A stretch of 64,000 nucleotides of DNA from Bdellovibrio bacteriovorus (GCF_001592745.1 NZ_LUKD01000008.1:487545-551544), one strand, 5' to 3'. Counted from the stretch's first letter, positions 50,550 to 59,334 are shown. Program-made: numbers and translations. Notes: generated by a model from the sequence alone, not told the origin.

Positions 50550-53500
50550 CAACTAGACGAGCCATTTTCCGCGAAGACGAAAGCTCGCAATTGCCAGCGC
50601 TTCAACTCCTACAAAATATGGGTTGGATTTATTTAACTCCGGAAGAGGCATTGGCGGAGAGGAAAGGAAATCCTAGAAGCGTCATTTTAGAGGGAATCTT
50701 AGAAGAAAGACTTAGAAGTCGTGAATTGAATACTATTCTAGTAAGTGGAGAAGAGTATGAGTTTGGCGACGCAAATATAGCAAATGCGATTCACGAAATT
50801 AAACGTGTGCCTTTCGAAGGCTTACAGACCACGGCCGAGAAAATTTTCGATCTAATTACTCTAGGAAAAAGCTGTACTGTAACGATTAATAATGATCGTA
50901 AGAGTTACGATCTGAAATATATTGATTGGTCGAACGTGGCGAACAACGTTTACCATGTTACGGAAGAATTCATTGTCGAATCTCACACTGGAAATGGCAC
51001 TAAAAAGATTCCTGATCTTGTACTCTTTATTAATGGCATTCCTATTGTAATTATCGAATGTAAAAGGAGTGATTATAAAGATCCCGTAGAGGAAGCAGTT
51101 TCACAACATATCCGCAATCAAGAAACTTCCAACATTCCAAATCTTTACGTCTATTCACAACTCTTACTTGCAGTTAGCCCATTTAACGTTCGCGAGAAAA
51201 ATCGATTTTGCCTGTATGCTACTACAGGTACACCTCGGGTTTATTGGTACCCATGGATCGAAGATGAATCTAAGTTGCTGGCAAAGGAACTTGAAATTCT
51301 AGTACATAAGCCATTGTCGACCAAAGAAAAGGATCGATTATTTGGAGATCGCTTCAGAAACATCCGCGCCTACTTTGACGATTTGGAGAAGCACCCTCGC
51401 CAGGTAACAGATCAAGATAAAATGATTTTTAGTCTCTGTCGGAAGCAAAGAGTGCTCGAACTAGTTAAAAAGTTCATCTTATTCGACGGCGGCGTCAAAA
51501 AGATAGCCCGATACCAACAGTATTTTCTTGTTAATCAATCGGCAGAGAGAATTTGTAGCGTGAAGCCAGGAGAAAAGCGGCCCAACGGAGTTGGCTGGCA
51601 TACACAAGGCAGCGGTAAGTCTCTCTCTATGGTGATGCTTGCAAAGACGCTTGCGATGGATGATCGAATCAAGGAACCGAAGATTGTATTAATCACGGAT
51701 CGAATTGACCTTGATGACCAGATTTTCAGAACATTCCAAAATTGTGGAGTCGAAGTTCGACAAGCTTCAAGTGGACAGGACTTGATTGACTCGCTTAAAG
51801 ATTCTAAGGCCGGTATCATTGCGACAACAATCTTCAAGTTCGATTCCGTAATTAATGCCAAAACTGATCCTTTTGAATCAACCGATATTATTCTGCTAGT
51901 GGACGAAGCCCATCGATCCCAATATGGAGAATCCAACTCGAAGGTTCACAAGGTTTTCCCAAATGCTTGCTTTATCGGTTATACCGGGACTCCATTAACA
52001 GAAAAAGAACGTCATACGATGGAGAAGTTTGGTCCGATAATTGGACGCCCTTACACCAACAGAGATGCTCTTCGGGATAACGCTGTTGTTCCTCTTCTCT
52101 ATGAAGGAAGAATGGTCCCTCAGTCTGTTAATCAGGATCTCATTGACCGCTGGTTTGAAAGACTAACTAGTGGCTTGTCAGAGGCTGAAAAGGCAGATCT
52201 TAAGAAAAAATATAACCGACGTGATCAGCTTGCGAAGACTGACCAACGAATCTTTATGATAGCTGCTGACGTCTCGGAACATTTCTATAGGAACTGGAAA
52301 AACACCGATGGTGGACTTGGATTCAAGGGTCTCCTAGCTGTCGACTCGATTGCCTCGGCTATGAAATATCGAGACTACTTCAGAGAAATTGGTGAGGTTG
52401 AGGTTGAAGTCGTAATTTCTAAAACGAATGATCGCCGTGGTCATAGTGAAGTTGGTGAAGAGCAAACAGCATTGCAGAAATACGAAGAGTACATCAAGAA
52501 AAACTGGGGCGATCACAAAAAATTTGAACGAGACATAAAAAAGCGATTCGACAGTGATCAAGGACCTGACATCTTAATCGTCGTCTGGAAGTTACTTACG
52601 GGGTTCGACGTTCAAAGATCTACCGTTTTATACGTTGATAAAAATCTATCAGAACACACACTACTTCAGGCAACGGCTCGGGTAAATAGAACTTTTCCAA
52701 AGAAAGATTTTGGATACATTGTTGATTACCACGGGAACCTCGATAACTTCATAGATGCAATCAAACAATACGATGACCTTGCAGCTAAACTCACAGCAAC
52801 AGAGGGTCCTACTGAAGAGGCTGAACTTAAGAGCGCAATTCATGATATTCAAGAGCGAATAAAACTACTTCCGCAACATTACGCCGACTTGATAGATTTG
52901 TTTGGCGGGGTGAAAAACAAAAGAGATGTCAAAGAGTATGAAAATGCTCTTTGGGAACCAGAAAAGAGAGAAGAGTTTTACGAAAAGCTTGGAACTTTCG
53001 GTCGAACGCTACATTTAGCGCTATCGTCGTTCGACTATTATTCTAAAGCTCCAATATCAGAAGTTGATAAATACAAAGAAGAACTCCGCTTCTTCAATTC
53101 TTTGAAGTTCGACCTAAAAATGATTTTTCAGGAACGAATCGATTACAGAGATTATGAGCCTAAGATTGAAAAGATATTGAACGATCATGTTATGGCTAAA
53201 GGAGTTGAAACAATTGTTGAGCCAGTTGCTATCTATGATTTGGAATTCGGTAAACAGTTCGAAGGCAAAGATGCAACAACGCAAGCTCTGACAATCCTGA
53301 ACTCGACAAATAGATACATTTCCGAAAATCTCGAACGCGATAAAGCATTTTACGAGAGATTCTCTGCGCTGATTGAAGAAACTCTTGAGGACTACCGTAA
53401 GGGTCGCCTTTTAGAGAAGCAACTACTTGAGAAAGCGACTGACATCAAAGAAAAGGTTCTCACGCGAACAGGAGATGATACTCCCGAAGTTTTGAGGGGA

Positions 53501-53788
53501 AATGAATCTGCTATGGCTTTCTTTGGAATCTTGAAGTCGAACATGGGTGCAGACAAAGTAGAAGTCGACGTTTTGGCTAAGTGGGCTTCAGAGATTGATT
53601 CGATAGTTTCGAAAAATGTCGTCGTGGATTGGGTTCGTAACACGCATATCCAAAACAAGATAAAGAATCTTGTCGAAGACTATATTCTTGATGTTAAATC
53701 AAAACATAAATTATCTATTGATTTCGAGAAGATAGATAAAATTTTGGAGGAAGTGGTTAGGTCTGCGAAGTTAAATAGGAAAAAATGA
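50546..53788 (+). CDS. hsdR: Type I restriction endonuclease subunit
   Basis: The 1080-residue product has an N-terminal PD-(D/E)XK nuclease domain (IPDLVLFINGIPIVIIECK, about 152-170). SF2 translocase motifs follow: Walker A HTQGSGKS near 352-358, DEAH near 453-456, GYTGTP near 480 and motif VI QATARVNRTFPKKD near 705-718. A C-terminal helical domain completes it. No frameshift is present, so the restriction activity is probably intact. It overlaps hsdS (ATGA) and the YgjP gene (ATGA). Confidence 0.96.
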   Translation: MTTRRAIFREDESSQLPALQLLQNMGWIYLTPEEALAERKGNPRSVILEGILEERLRSRELNTILVSGEEYEFGDANIANAIHEIKRVPFEGLQTTAEKIFDLITLGKSCTVTINNDRKSYDLKYIDWSNVANNVYHVTEEFIVESHTGNGTKKIPDLVLFINGIPIVIIECKRSDYKDPVEEAVSQHIRNQETSNIPNLYVYSQLLLAVSPFNVREKNRFCLYATTGTPRVYWYPWIEDESKLLAKELEILVHKPLSTKEKDRLFGDRFRNIRAYFDDLEKHPRQVTDQDKMIFSLCRKQRVLELVKKFILFDGGVKKIARYQQYFLVNQSAERICSVKPGEKRPNGVGWHTQGSGKSLSMVMLAKTLAMDDRIKEPKIVLITDRIDLDDQIFRTFQNCGVEVRQASSGQDLIDSLKDSKAGIIATTIFKFDSVINAKTDPFESTDIILLVDEAHRSQYGESNSKVHKVFPNACFIGYTGTPLTEKERHTMEKFGPIIGRPYTNRDALRDNAVVPLLYEGRMVPQSVNQDLIDRWFERLTSGLSEAEKADLKKKYNRRDQLAKTDQRIFMIAADVSEHFYRNWKNTDGGLGFKGLLAVDSIASAMKYRDYFREIGEVEVEVVISKTNDRRGHSEVGEEQTALQKYEEYIKKNWGDHKKFERDIKKRFDSDQGPDILIVVWKLLTGFDVQRSTVLYVDKNLSEHTLLQATARVNRTFPKKDFGYIVDYHGNLDNFIDAIKQYDDLAAKLTATEGPTEEAELKSAIHDIQERIKLLPQHYADLIDLFGGVKNKRDVKEYENALWEPEKREEFYEKLGTFGRTLHLALSSFDYYSKAPISEVDKYKEELRFFNSLKFDLKMIFQERIDYRDYEPKIEKILNDHVMAKGVETIVEPVAIYDLEFGKQFEGKDATTQALTILNSTNRYISENLERDKAFYERFSALIEETLEDYRKGRLLEKQLLEKATDIKEKVLTRTGDDTPEVLRGNESAMAFFGILKSNMGADKVEVDVLAKWASEIDSIVSKNVVVDWVRNTHIQNKIKNLVEDYILDVKSKHKLSIDFEKIDKILEEVVRSAKLNRKK

Positions 53789-54501
53789 AGCAACAGGAAG
53801 TTTACAGCATCAAGGATGGACAACACGAGATTTCTTTTGAGTTGAAGTTTTCGACTCGGAAGACGTTAGGGATTTGTGTAACTCCAAAATCAGAAATCCA
53901 AGTAACCGCACCGGAAGGACTCTCGGTAGAACGGGTTTTGCACTCTGTGAAACGCCGTATGCCATGGATAATTAAACAGCTTAAGGGTCTAGAGAAAGTC
54001 CGATTCGTGGATTCAGTTCCGGAATACGAATCCGGTCAAACAATTCGTTTTCTCGGCAGAGACTACATGTTGAAGGTCCTACAGGTAGAAGCTTTCGAAG
54101 AAGAAGGCGTTTCACTCGAGCATTCAATACTCAAACTTACCATTCACAATCGAACTCAGAAAGATCGAATCAACTTGATGGTCGAAGAATGGTATCGGAA
54201 TGAAGCCTTACTATACCTAGGTAACAAGTTTGAAGCGCTATCACAGAAAGTCATAAAGTATGGACTGCCCAAGCCACAATACTACCTACGAAAAATGGAA
54301 AAGAGATGGGGAAGCTGTACACCTAATGGAGTCATCTACCTGAATCCAGAACTTATAAAGCTTCCGTCGCATTGTATCGAGTACGTAATCATGCACGAGC
54401 TTTGCCATTTAAAATATCCGGATCATTCCGCCGAGTATTACCACTTTCTAGAAACAGTCATGCCTGACTGGAAAATTCGTGAAAAGGATCTAAATTTATG
54501 A
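53785..54501 (+). CDS. YgjP/DUF45-type metallopeptidase
   Basis: The 238-residue product has the zinc site HELCH at 204-208, in the context YVIMHELCHLKYPDHSAEYY, and the preceding KRWGSCTPNGVIYLNP. Both are characteristic of the YgjP-like (SprT-related) family. These genes are frequently found beside type I restriction genes, but their role there is not established. ATGA overlaps link it to hsdR and to the pilin-like gene. Confidence 0.92.
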   Translation: MKQQEVYSIKDGQHEISFELKFSTRKTLGICVTPKSEIQVTAPEGLSVERVLHSVKRRMPWIIKQLKGLEKVRFVDSVPEYESGQTIRFLGRDYMLKVLQVEAFEEEGVSLEHSILKLTIHNRTQKDRINLMVEEWYRNEALLYLGNKFEALSQKVIKYGLPKPQYYLRKMEKRWGSCTPNGVIYLNPELIKLPSHCIEYVIMHELCHLKYPDHSAEYYHFLETVMPDWKIREKDLNL

Positions 54502-55007
54502 TCGAGAAAAAAGTAAAAGAGTCGGAGGTTGGCTTCAGCGCTTGGGAATTAGTAATCGTCGTAGCGATCATCGGTGTTCTTTTAATGATTGCTGGTCCCA
54601 ATTTTGTGAAGTTCCAAAGATCATTGAAGATGTCCGAAGAAAAAACACAGCTAGCGGCTGCCTATACTGCAATGCAAATTCAGAAGCTTGAAAAGGACCC
54701 AACGAAGGCCAATGAGATATTGAACCAGATGAGTTCCAAATATCCAGATTTCCGGGTGCCTGCAATCTTACCCGATGCCGATCCAAAACAATCAGCGTCG
54801 GACGTAAAAATTGGTATCTTAGAATATCGAATCGGTAAATTGGAAGAGACGATAAAAGATGCGTCAAGTAGCCAGCCGTCTTGGTGGATACTTCTCCTAG
54901 TAATTCCGGGGATTAGTGCGATGATGGGGAGACTTCTGAACCCATTGTTTGATTATCTTGGCGCCCACCTAAAATCCAAAGCGCAGGAAACCCTGGAGAA
55001 AAAGTAG
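54498..55007 (+). CDS. Two-TM protein with prepilin-like N-terminus, last gene of the RM operon
   Basis: The 169-residue product opens SEVG|FSAWELVIVVAIIGVLLM, which fits a type IV prepilin signal with Glu at +5. A charged, partly helical middle part follows, containing QMSSKYPDFRVPAI and a short coiled coil (ILEYRIGKLEETIKDA). A second TM segment is near 130-150 (SWWILLLVIPGISAMMG), with a Lys/Glu tail. Real pilins lack the second TM. The ATGA overlap with the YgjP gene makes it part of the RM operon. A membrane component of a defence system is possible but unproven. Confidence 0.78.
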   Translation: MIEKKVKESEVGFSAWELVIVVAIIGVLLMIAGPNFVKFQRSLKMSEEKTQLAAAYTAMQIQKLEKDPTKANEILNQMSSKYPDFRVPAILPDADPKQSASDVKIGILEYRIGKLEETIKDASSSQPSWWILLLVIPGISAMMGRLLNPLFDYLGAHLKSKAQETLEKK

Positions 55008-55021
55008 TTTTTCCGTTTTTG

Positions 55022-55083
55022 GGCGTCGCTCGCGACGCCAGCGTCGCCTGCTTTCGGAAAACCTTTCCGACGTACGGAAAGGT
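55022..55083. repeat. Nested palindromes after the RM operon
   Basis: GGCGTCGC-TC-GCGACGCC (55022-55039) overlaps GCGACGC-CA-GCGTCGC (55032-55047). A third hairpin, ACCTTTCCG-ACGTA-CGGAAAGGT, lies at 55061-55083. None has a T-run, so they are not standard terminators. The sequence GACGCCAGCGTCGC also occurs inside the half-HsdS gene near 47784. Confidence 0.6.
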
Positions 55084-55186
55084 ACTTTCCTTGTGTGTTC
55101 TTCGCAGATTCGGCAACTGGGTAGCCAGGGCTCACCAGAAAGCTTTCGGCGTTTTCCTGTGAGACCCATAATTGTGTCGAAATGTA

Positions 55187-57100
55187 ATGGCGTGTTTTAA
55201 TGGAAAAATGAGATCCCTCGTTTTACCTATTTTAAACCCTGCTGTTGCAAATCAGCCATTTTCTGAATGGGCAGCTCCACCTATTGAGCAGTTCCTTAAC
55301 TCTCTAGACGCCTCCGAACTTACAAAGTCCCACTATGCATCTCGCCTTCAACACAAAGAGGCGATTTTTTTCACCGATCCAAATGGTGATGCGTACGCGA
55401 GAGTGAACCTATCGGGCCAAAAGGAGGTTTGGCCCACTAACTCTGAAGAATTCCGGACTTGGTTAGGGTCACGATCTAACAAGGAGTTGGGTAAGTTTCC
55501 TACTGAGAGTGTAATGCGAGAGGTAGTTGCGCACGCGACCGGTAGAGCAAAGACTGACGGAATCCGAGAACTAGTTTTCAATCGAGTCGCTGGTCACGGG
55601 CGGAATATCTACATTGATATGGCAGATAAGCTTGGCCGTTTCATTGAAATAACTCCAAGTGGTTATGCCATGACTACCAGTTTGCCAAATGGAATCTGGT
55701 TCACGCGTTCTTCCAGTATGTTGCCTCTTCCTGCTCCTACACCGGGTGGAAGCATTAATGATCTTAGAAAGTATGTGAATCTGAAGGACGAAAAATCTTG
55801 GCAGATACTATTGTCTTGGATTCTTGGTAGCCTAAATCCTGAAGGACCTTTTCCTATTTTAATGATTAACGGTGGGCCTGGAACTGCAAAATCCACCTCC
55901 TCCGAATTTATTAAAAGGCTGATTGACCCTACAGGTGCCCCATTGCGAAACCTCACTAAAAATGAGCGCGACTTAATGATCCTCGGAAAGAATTCATGGA
56001 TCATGGGATTTGATAACGTAAGCTATATCAAAGATGATGTAAGTGACATGTTTTGCCGGATTGCAACCGGCGGTGGCTTTTCTACCCGTAAGTTGTACAC
56101 CGACGCAGGGGAAAAGATTTTTTTCATCAAGCGTCCCTGTCTCTTCAATGGGATTCCTGATTTTTTCTCTACACGATCAGATCTAATCGACAGATCTCTT
56201 CACGTAACGTTGAAACCAATCTTAGAGAAAGATCGAAAGCTTACGCGTGAGCTGGAAAGAGAGTTCCAAGCAGACCATGGCAAAATGCTCGGCGCGATTT
56301 GCCAGCTACTAAGTAAAATGCTCTTTGATTTGCCCTCACATTCATTACAGTCAAAGCCAAGAATGGCAGACTTTGCGCATTTCGTTTCTAGCGCGGAACC
56401 ACATTTAGGGTGGAGCACTGGAACTGTTGTTGATCTGATGAGAGAAAATCGAGCCGATGCTGAAAGCGTTCTGATTGAGAATTGCGTTTACTCTAGTCTC
56501 ATCATTGTACTTGCTTCAGAAAATTGGAGTGGATCTGCTTCCGAGCTCCTTGAGGAAATCGAGGATTCTCTTGGGGAGGATAGCCGAAGACTGAAAGGAG
56601 TGCCGCAGTCTGCATCAGCACTATCAAGTTCACTTAGGAGGTACGCGCCTGCATTTCGATCCGTTGGAGTTCACATTGACTGTGATGGCAAAACTTCGGG
56701 AGCAAACTCTCGTCGTTTCATATCTATCTCGTTAGACTCTTCAGCGGATATAGAAATGGTTAGGCAGGCACGTCAAGATTCTAGTCAGTACGCGCGCATG
56801 GAACTCAGAAAAAAGAAGCGAGCCGATCTTCGGGCAATTGCAAATAAGAAAAACAAGGAGCTTGTTCCGAATAGTACTGTGCTCAAGGATATTTTGATGA
56901 GTACTGCAAAAGTTGAATCTCAGACTTCCAAAGCTAATTCAGATGAGCGGAATTCGCCTGGGTCTCCGGAGTGTTTCGGACATGTACACGTGTTTGATCC
57001 CAGCTCTGAAAAGTGTGTTGAGTGTCCATATGAACATGCTTGCCTCAATGAAATCGAACGTGGAAATGCGAAAGATCCCCAACAGGCGGTTCTGCAATGA
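55187..57100 (+). CDS. SF3-like ATPase (replication protein of an integrative element)
   Basis: The start is uncertain: ATG 55187 or ATG 55208 (preceded by GGAAAA). The product is about 630-637 residues. The N-terminal half is unassigned. The ATPase core lies at about 200-350, with Walker A INGGPGTAKST, GFDNVSYI in the Walker B position and a sensor-like PCLFNGIPDFFSTRSDL. Proteins of this type serve as primase-helicase-like initiators in phages and satellites. The C-terminus has a Cys/His cluster (CFGHVHVFD...CVECPYEHAC), perhaps a zinc site. It is coupled by ATGA to the next small gene. Confidence 0.75.
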   Translation: MACFNGKMRSLVLPILNPAVANQPFSEWAAPPIEQFLNSLDASELTKSHYASRLQHKEAIFFTDPNGDAYARVNLSGQKEVWPTNSEEFRTWLGSRSNKELGKFPTESVMREVVAHATGRAKTDGIRELVFNRVAGHGRNIYIDMADKLGRFIEITPSGYAMTTSLPNGIWFTRSSSMLPLPAPTPGGSINDLRKYVNLKDEKSWQILLSWILGSLNPEGPFPILMINGGPGTAKSTSSEFIKRLIDPTGAPLRNLTKNERDLMILGKNSWIMGFDNVSYIKDDVSDMFCRIATGGGFSTRKLYTDAGEKIFFIKRPCLFNGIPDFFSTRSDLIDRSLHVTLKPILEKDRKLTRELEREFQADHGKMLGAICQLLSKMLFDLPSHSLQSKPRMADFAHFVSSAEPHLGWSTGTVVDLMRENRADAESVLIENCVYSSLIIVLASENWSGSASELLEEIEDSLGEDSRRLKGVPQSASALSSSLRRYAPAFRSVGVHIDCDGKTSGANSRRFISISLDSSADIEMVRQARQDSSQYARMELRKKKRADLRAIANKKNKELVPNSTVLKDILMSTAKVESQTSKANSDERNSPGSPECFGHVHVFDPSSEKCVECPYEHACLNEIERGNAKDPQQAVLQ

Positions 57101-57315
57101 ATTCGCTAAAAGGATATTTTGACCATTTGCATGAGCATAAGTTCCGGGGACAGGTGATCGTTACATTCAAAGATGGACAGATTTCTCTCCTCGAACAAAA
57201 GCAACAGTTCAAATCGATCCCGCAAGAGATTCTGAGTAGGAAGAACCGCCAAGAATCTCATGTCGTACCAGAAGGTCCGCATGAGTTCCCAAAGCAGTTC
57301 TCTAAAAAGATGTAA
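57097..57315 (+). CDS. Small hypothetical protein, DUF2292-like segment
   Basis: The 72-residue product overlaps the ATPase gene by ATGA. Its first 40 residues (GQVIVTFKDGQISLLEQKQQFK) resemble the beta-rich DUF2292 pattern of helix, G-x-V-x-V-x-x-x-D-G-x-V and E. The tail is basic. Function is unknown. Confidence 0.6.
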   Translation: MNSLKGYFDHLHEHKFRGQVIVTFKDGQISLLEQKQQFKSIPQEILSRKNRQESHVVPEGPHEFPKQFSKKM

Positions 57316-57562
57316 CTCGTGTGAGGGGATTTTTCCCCTCACATCATTCTATCGAAAGGCAAATCGGTTCGACAGTAATTGCAAGGCGTGTATAGCTCGA
57401 AAAAAAGCGTCATGGTATAAAATGAAGTGCAAAAAGAATAGAACTCAGACGCAAAACCTTGAGGTATTGCAGGTGAATATTCCCGACAAAAAATATTTGT
57501 CGGCACAGATCAGAAATTTGATCAAGGGAATGAATTTTGATGTCGACGGAAGTGAAAACTAA
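57281..57562 (+). CDS. Small zinc-finger protein
   Basis: The start is placed at ATG 57281; an in-frame ATG at 57260 adds seven residues. The 93-residue product has KRCNSCEGIFPLTSFYRKAN, then NCKACIARKKASW. This gives CxxC-x(n)-CxxC, the zinc-knuckle arrangement common in small phage and island proteins next to HNH or recombinase genes. It overlaps both neighbours, including the recombinase start by 23 bases. Confidence 0.7.
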   Translation: MSSQSSSLKRCNSCEGIFPLTSFYRKANRFDSNCKACIARKKASWYKMKCKKNRTQTQNLEVLQVNIPDKKYLSAQIRNLIKGMNFDVDGSEN

Positions 57563-59168
57563 AAAGAGGATCGCAATTTACACCCGCGTCAGCACACTGA
57601 ACCAGGTTGTTGAAAATGGAAGTTTAGAGCAGCAGGAAAAAATTTGCCGTGACTATCTTAGATCTTTATCAGTGCGAGACGGAGTCGACTATGAAGTGGT
57701 GAAAGTATACACAGATGCTGGAATCAGTGGAGCTACTGCGGCTGCTCGACCGGCATATTTAGAAATGCTTTCTGACTGTGACAGAGGAAAGATAGACGGT
57801 ATTACAACCTTTGAACTTACTCGGCTGTCTCGATCAGTAAACGATCTTGAAAAACTGACGAGTAGATGTCGGAAAAACAAAGTGGCCCTTCTGATAAAAG
57901 GGTTCGATATGGACCCAAATACGTTAATGGGCGAAATGCTCTTCCGGTTTTTAGCAGTACTTTCTGAATTCGAGAGAAAGCTCACTGCAAATAGAGTGAA
58001 AGAAAGTACGCGAAGTAGAATGCTTAACCTTGGCCACGTAAATGGCGGAAGAATACCTCTCGGATTCGATCGAGATCCCGAGCGAAAGGGTTGCTGGAAG
58101 GCGAACCCGGCGGAGTTAAGACAAGTCGAACATATAATGAACGTGTTTCTCGAAACAGGATCATTTAAGGCAACTTTAGTTGAAATCAAAAGACTCGGAA
58201 TTACCAATAAGGATGGGAAGGATTTTAGATTTACTTCTCTGAAGACGCTTCTCACAAATTACAGGTATCTGGGAAAACAGCTCGTGACTTGCGGTCCCAA
58301 CGACGAAGATAAAAAGTGGGCCTCTCTTCATCATGGCTGCGTAATCTCCGAAAATCTGTATCAGCAAGTCCAAGAGAAAATTGCTGAGATTGATGGTCGT
58401 AAAAATCTAAATCGTTTGAGTGCTAGAATATATCCTCTCACGGGTCTACTTCAGTATGAAGACGGCTCATTGTTTTGTGGCCAGAGTGGAACTTCAAGAA
58501 ATGGGTCTAAGCATTTTTACTATTGGAATAAGAAGCACAAAGTGCGAGTGGAAGCTGACATCTTTGATAAAGCTATTTTGGATTTCCTAAAAGGCGTCCT
58601 AGTAAGCGACAAAGAATTAGAAAAGTTGGTCGGTACAATCAACGGTACTTGTAAAAGCAGAATGGAACTGATTACACAAAGAATCAGAGAGATTCGAAAG
58701 GATATTCAAGTTCTGTCTGATGAAGATGAGAAGATGTTAGCTGAATTGCGAAGTTTTAATAAATCTAACGGAGCGGCGAAAGCTCTTCAGTGGTTGGAAC
58801 AGCAAACTTCCAAAAGCGAAGAGCAAAAAAAAGTTTTGGGCCTGGAACTGGAAGAGCTTCTGCGAGAAAAAGAACAGCTAGAGGCCTCGGGTGCGAACCT
58901 TGCTGGGGTTCGTGGGGTTTTAGCAAAGTTCTGTGAACTGGTTTCCAAAGCCGACCCTGTTCGACAACGAGAGTTCTATCGCCAAATTTTCAAGAAGATC
59001 GAATTTTCGAAATACAACAAAGTCAAAATTGAGTGGTTCTTGCCTGGAGGTCCCCAAAGGGGAGGAGATTATTCTTTCACCGAGGAAACAGAGGTTGCTT
59101 CCGGTTTAAATTGGCGTTCCCAAGGGGATTTGAACCCCTGTATCCTCCGTGAAAGGGAGGTGTCCTAG
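57540..59168 (+). CDS. Large serine recombinase (integrase of the island)
   Basis: ATG 57540 gives 542 residues. The resolvase catalytic domain (about 10-160) has IYTRVSTLNQ with the nucleophile Ser, then ITTFELTRLSRS and FERKLTANRVKEST. The recombinase domain (about 165-260) follows. A Cys-poor zinc-ribbon-like region (about 300-350) and a coiled coil (about 370-460) come next. The last 19 residues are read from the antisense of tRNA-Glu, so the C-terminus is set by the integration site. It probably catalyses integration and excision of the island. Confidence 0.9.
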   Translation: MSTEVKTKKRIAIYTRVSTLNQVVENGSLEQQEKICRDYLRSLSVRDGVDYEVVKVYTDAGISGATAAARPAYLEMLSDCDRGKIDGITTFELTRLSRSVNDLEKLTSRCRKNKVALLIKGFDMDPNTLMGEMLFRFLAVLSEFERKLTANRVKESTRSRMLNLGHVNGGRIPLGFDRDPERKGCWKANPAELRQVEHIMNVFLETGSFKATLVEIKRLGITNKDGKDFRFTSLKTLLTNYRYLGKQLVTCGPNDEDKKWASLHHGCVISENLYQQVQEKIAEIDGRKNLNRLSARIYPLTGLLQYEDGSLFCGQSGTSRNGSKHFYYWNKKHKVRVEADIFDKAILDFLKGVLVSDKELEKLVGTINGTCKSRMELITQRIREIRKDIQVLSDEDEKMLAELRSFNKSNGAAKALQWLEQQTSKSEEQKKVLGLELEELLREKEQLEASGANLAGVRGVLAKFCELVSKADPVRQREFYRQIFKKIEFSKYNKVKIEWFLPGGPQRGGDYSFTEETEVASGLNWRSQGDLNPCILREREVS

Positions 59169-59187
59169 GCCCCTAGACGATGGGAAC
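59112..59187 (-). tRNA. tRNA-Glu (anticodon TTC)
   Basis: A 76-base tRNA with acceptor GTTCCCA/TGGGAAC, discriminator G and encoded CCA. The anticodon loop is CTTTCAC and the T loop GTTCAAATC. The island meets its 3' end, and the 13-bp repeat covers the acceptor 3' strand. Confidence 0.97.
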
Positions 59188-59208
59188 GTGTAGAGAAAAA
59201 ACAGAAAA

Positions 59209-59284
59209 TGGTGGCTCGCGATGGATTCGAACCATCGACCCCTTCATTAAAAGTGAAGTGCTCTACCAGCTGAGCTAGCGAACC
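59209..59284 (-). tRNA. tRNA-Lys (anticodon TTT)
   Basis: A 76-base tRNA with acceptor GGTTCGC/GCGAGCC, anticodon loop CTTTTAA, T loop GTTCGAATC and encoded CCA. It is 21 bases upstream of tRNA-Glu in the same transcript. Confidence 0.97.
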
Positions 59285-59305
59285 ACTGTCCGTTTAGGAA
59301 GTGCT

Positions 59306-59334
59306 AATTTGTAGTAAGGCGGGGGCAAAGTCAA
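59306..59334 (-). promoter_or_regulatory. Promoter of the tRNA-Lys/tRNA-Glu unit
   Basis: On the minus strand TTGACT (59334-59329) is followed after 17 bases by CAAATT (59311-59306), about 20 bases before tRNA-Lys. The spacing is optimal. A purA terminator lies just upstream, so the tRNAs need their own promoter. Confidence 0.7.

Larger units (their letters stand above)
44629..59123. mobile_element. Genomic island at tRNA-Glu carrying a type I RM operon
   Basis: A 13-bp direct repeat, TTGGCGTTCCCAA, occurs at 44629-44641 and at 59111-59123, where it is the 3' end of tRNA-Glu. Between the copies lie a DNA-binding protein, the RM operon, an SF3-like ATPase, small proteins and a serine recombinase adjacent to the tRNA. 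The genes are visibly more AT-rich than both flanks. The extent is inferred from the repeat and gene content. No conjugation or capsid genes are present, so it is an integrative element that is satellite-like or mobilised by others. Confidence 0.7.
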
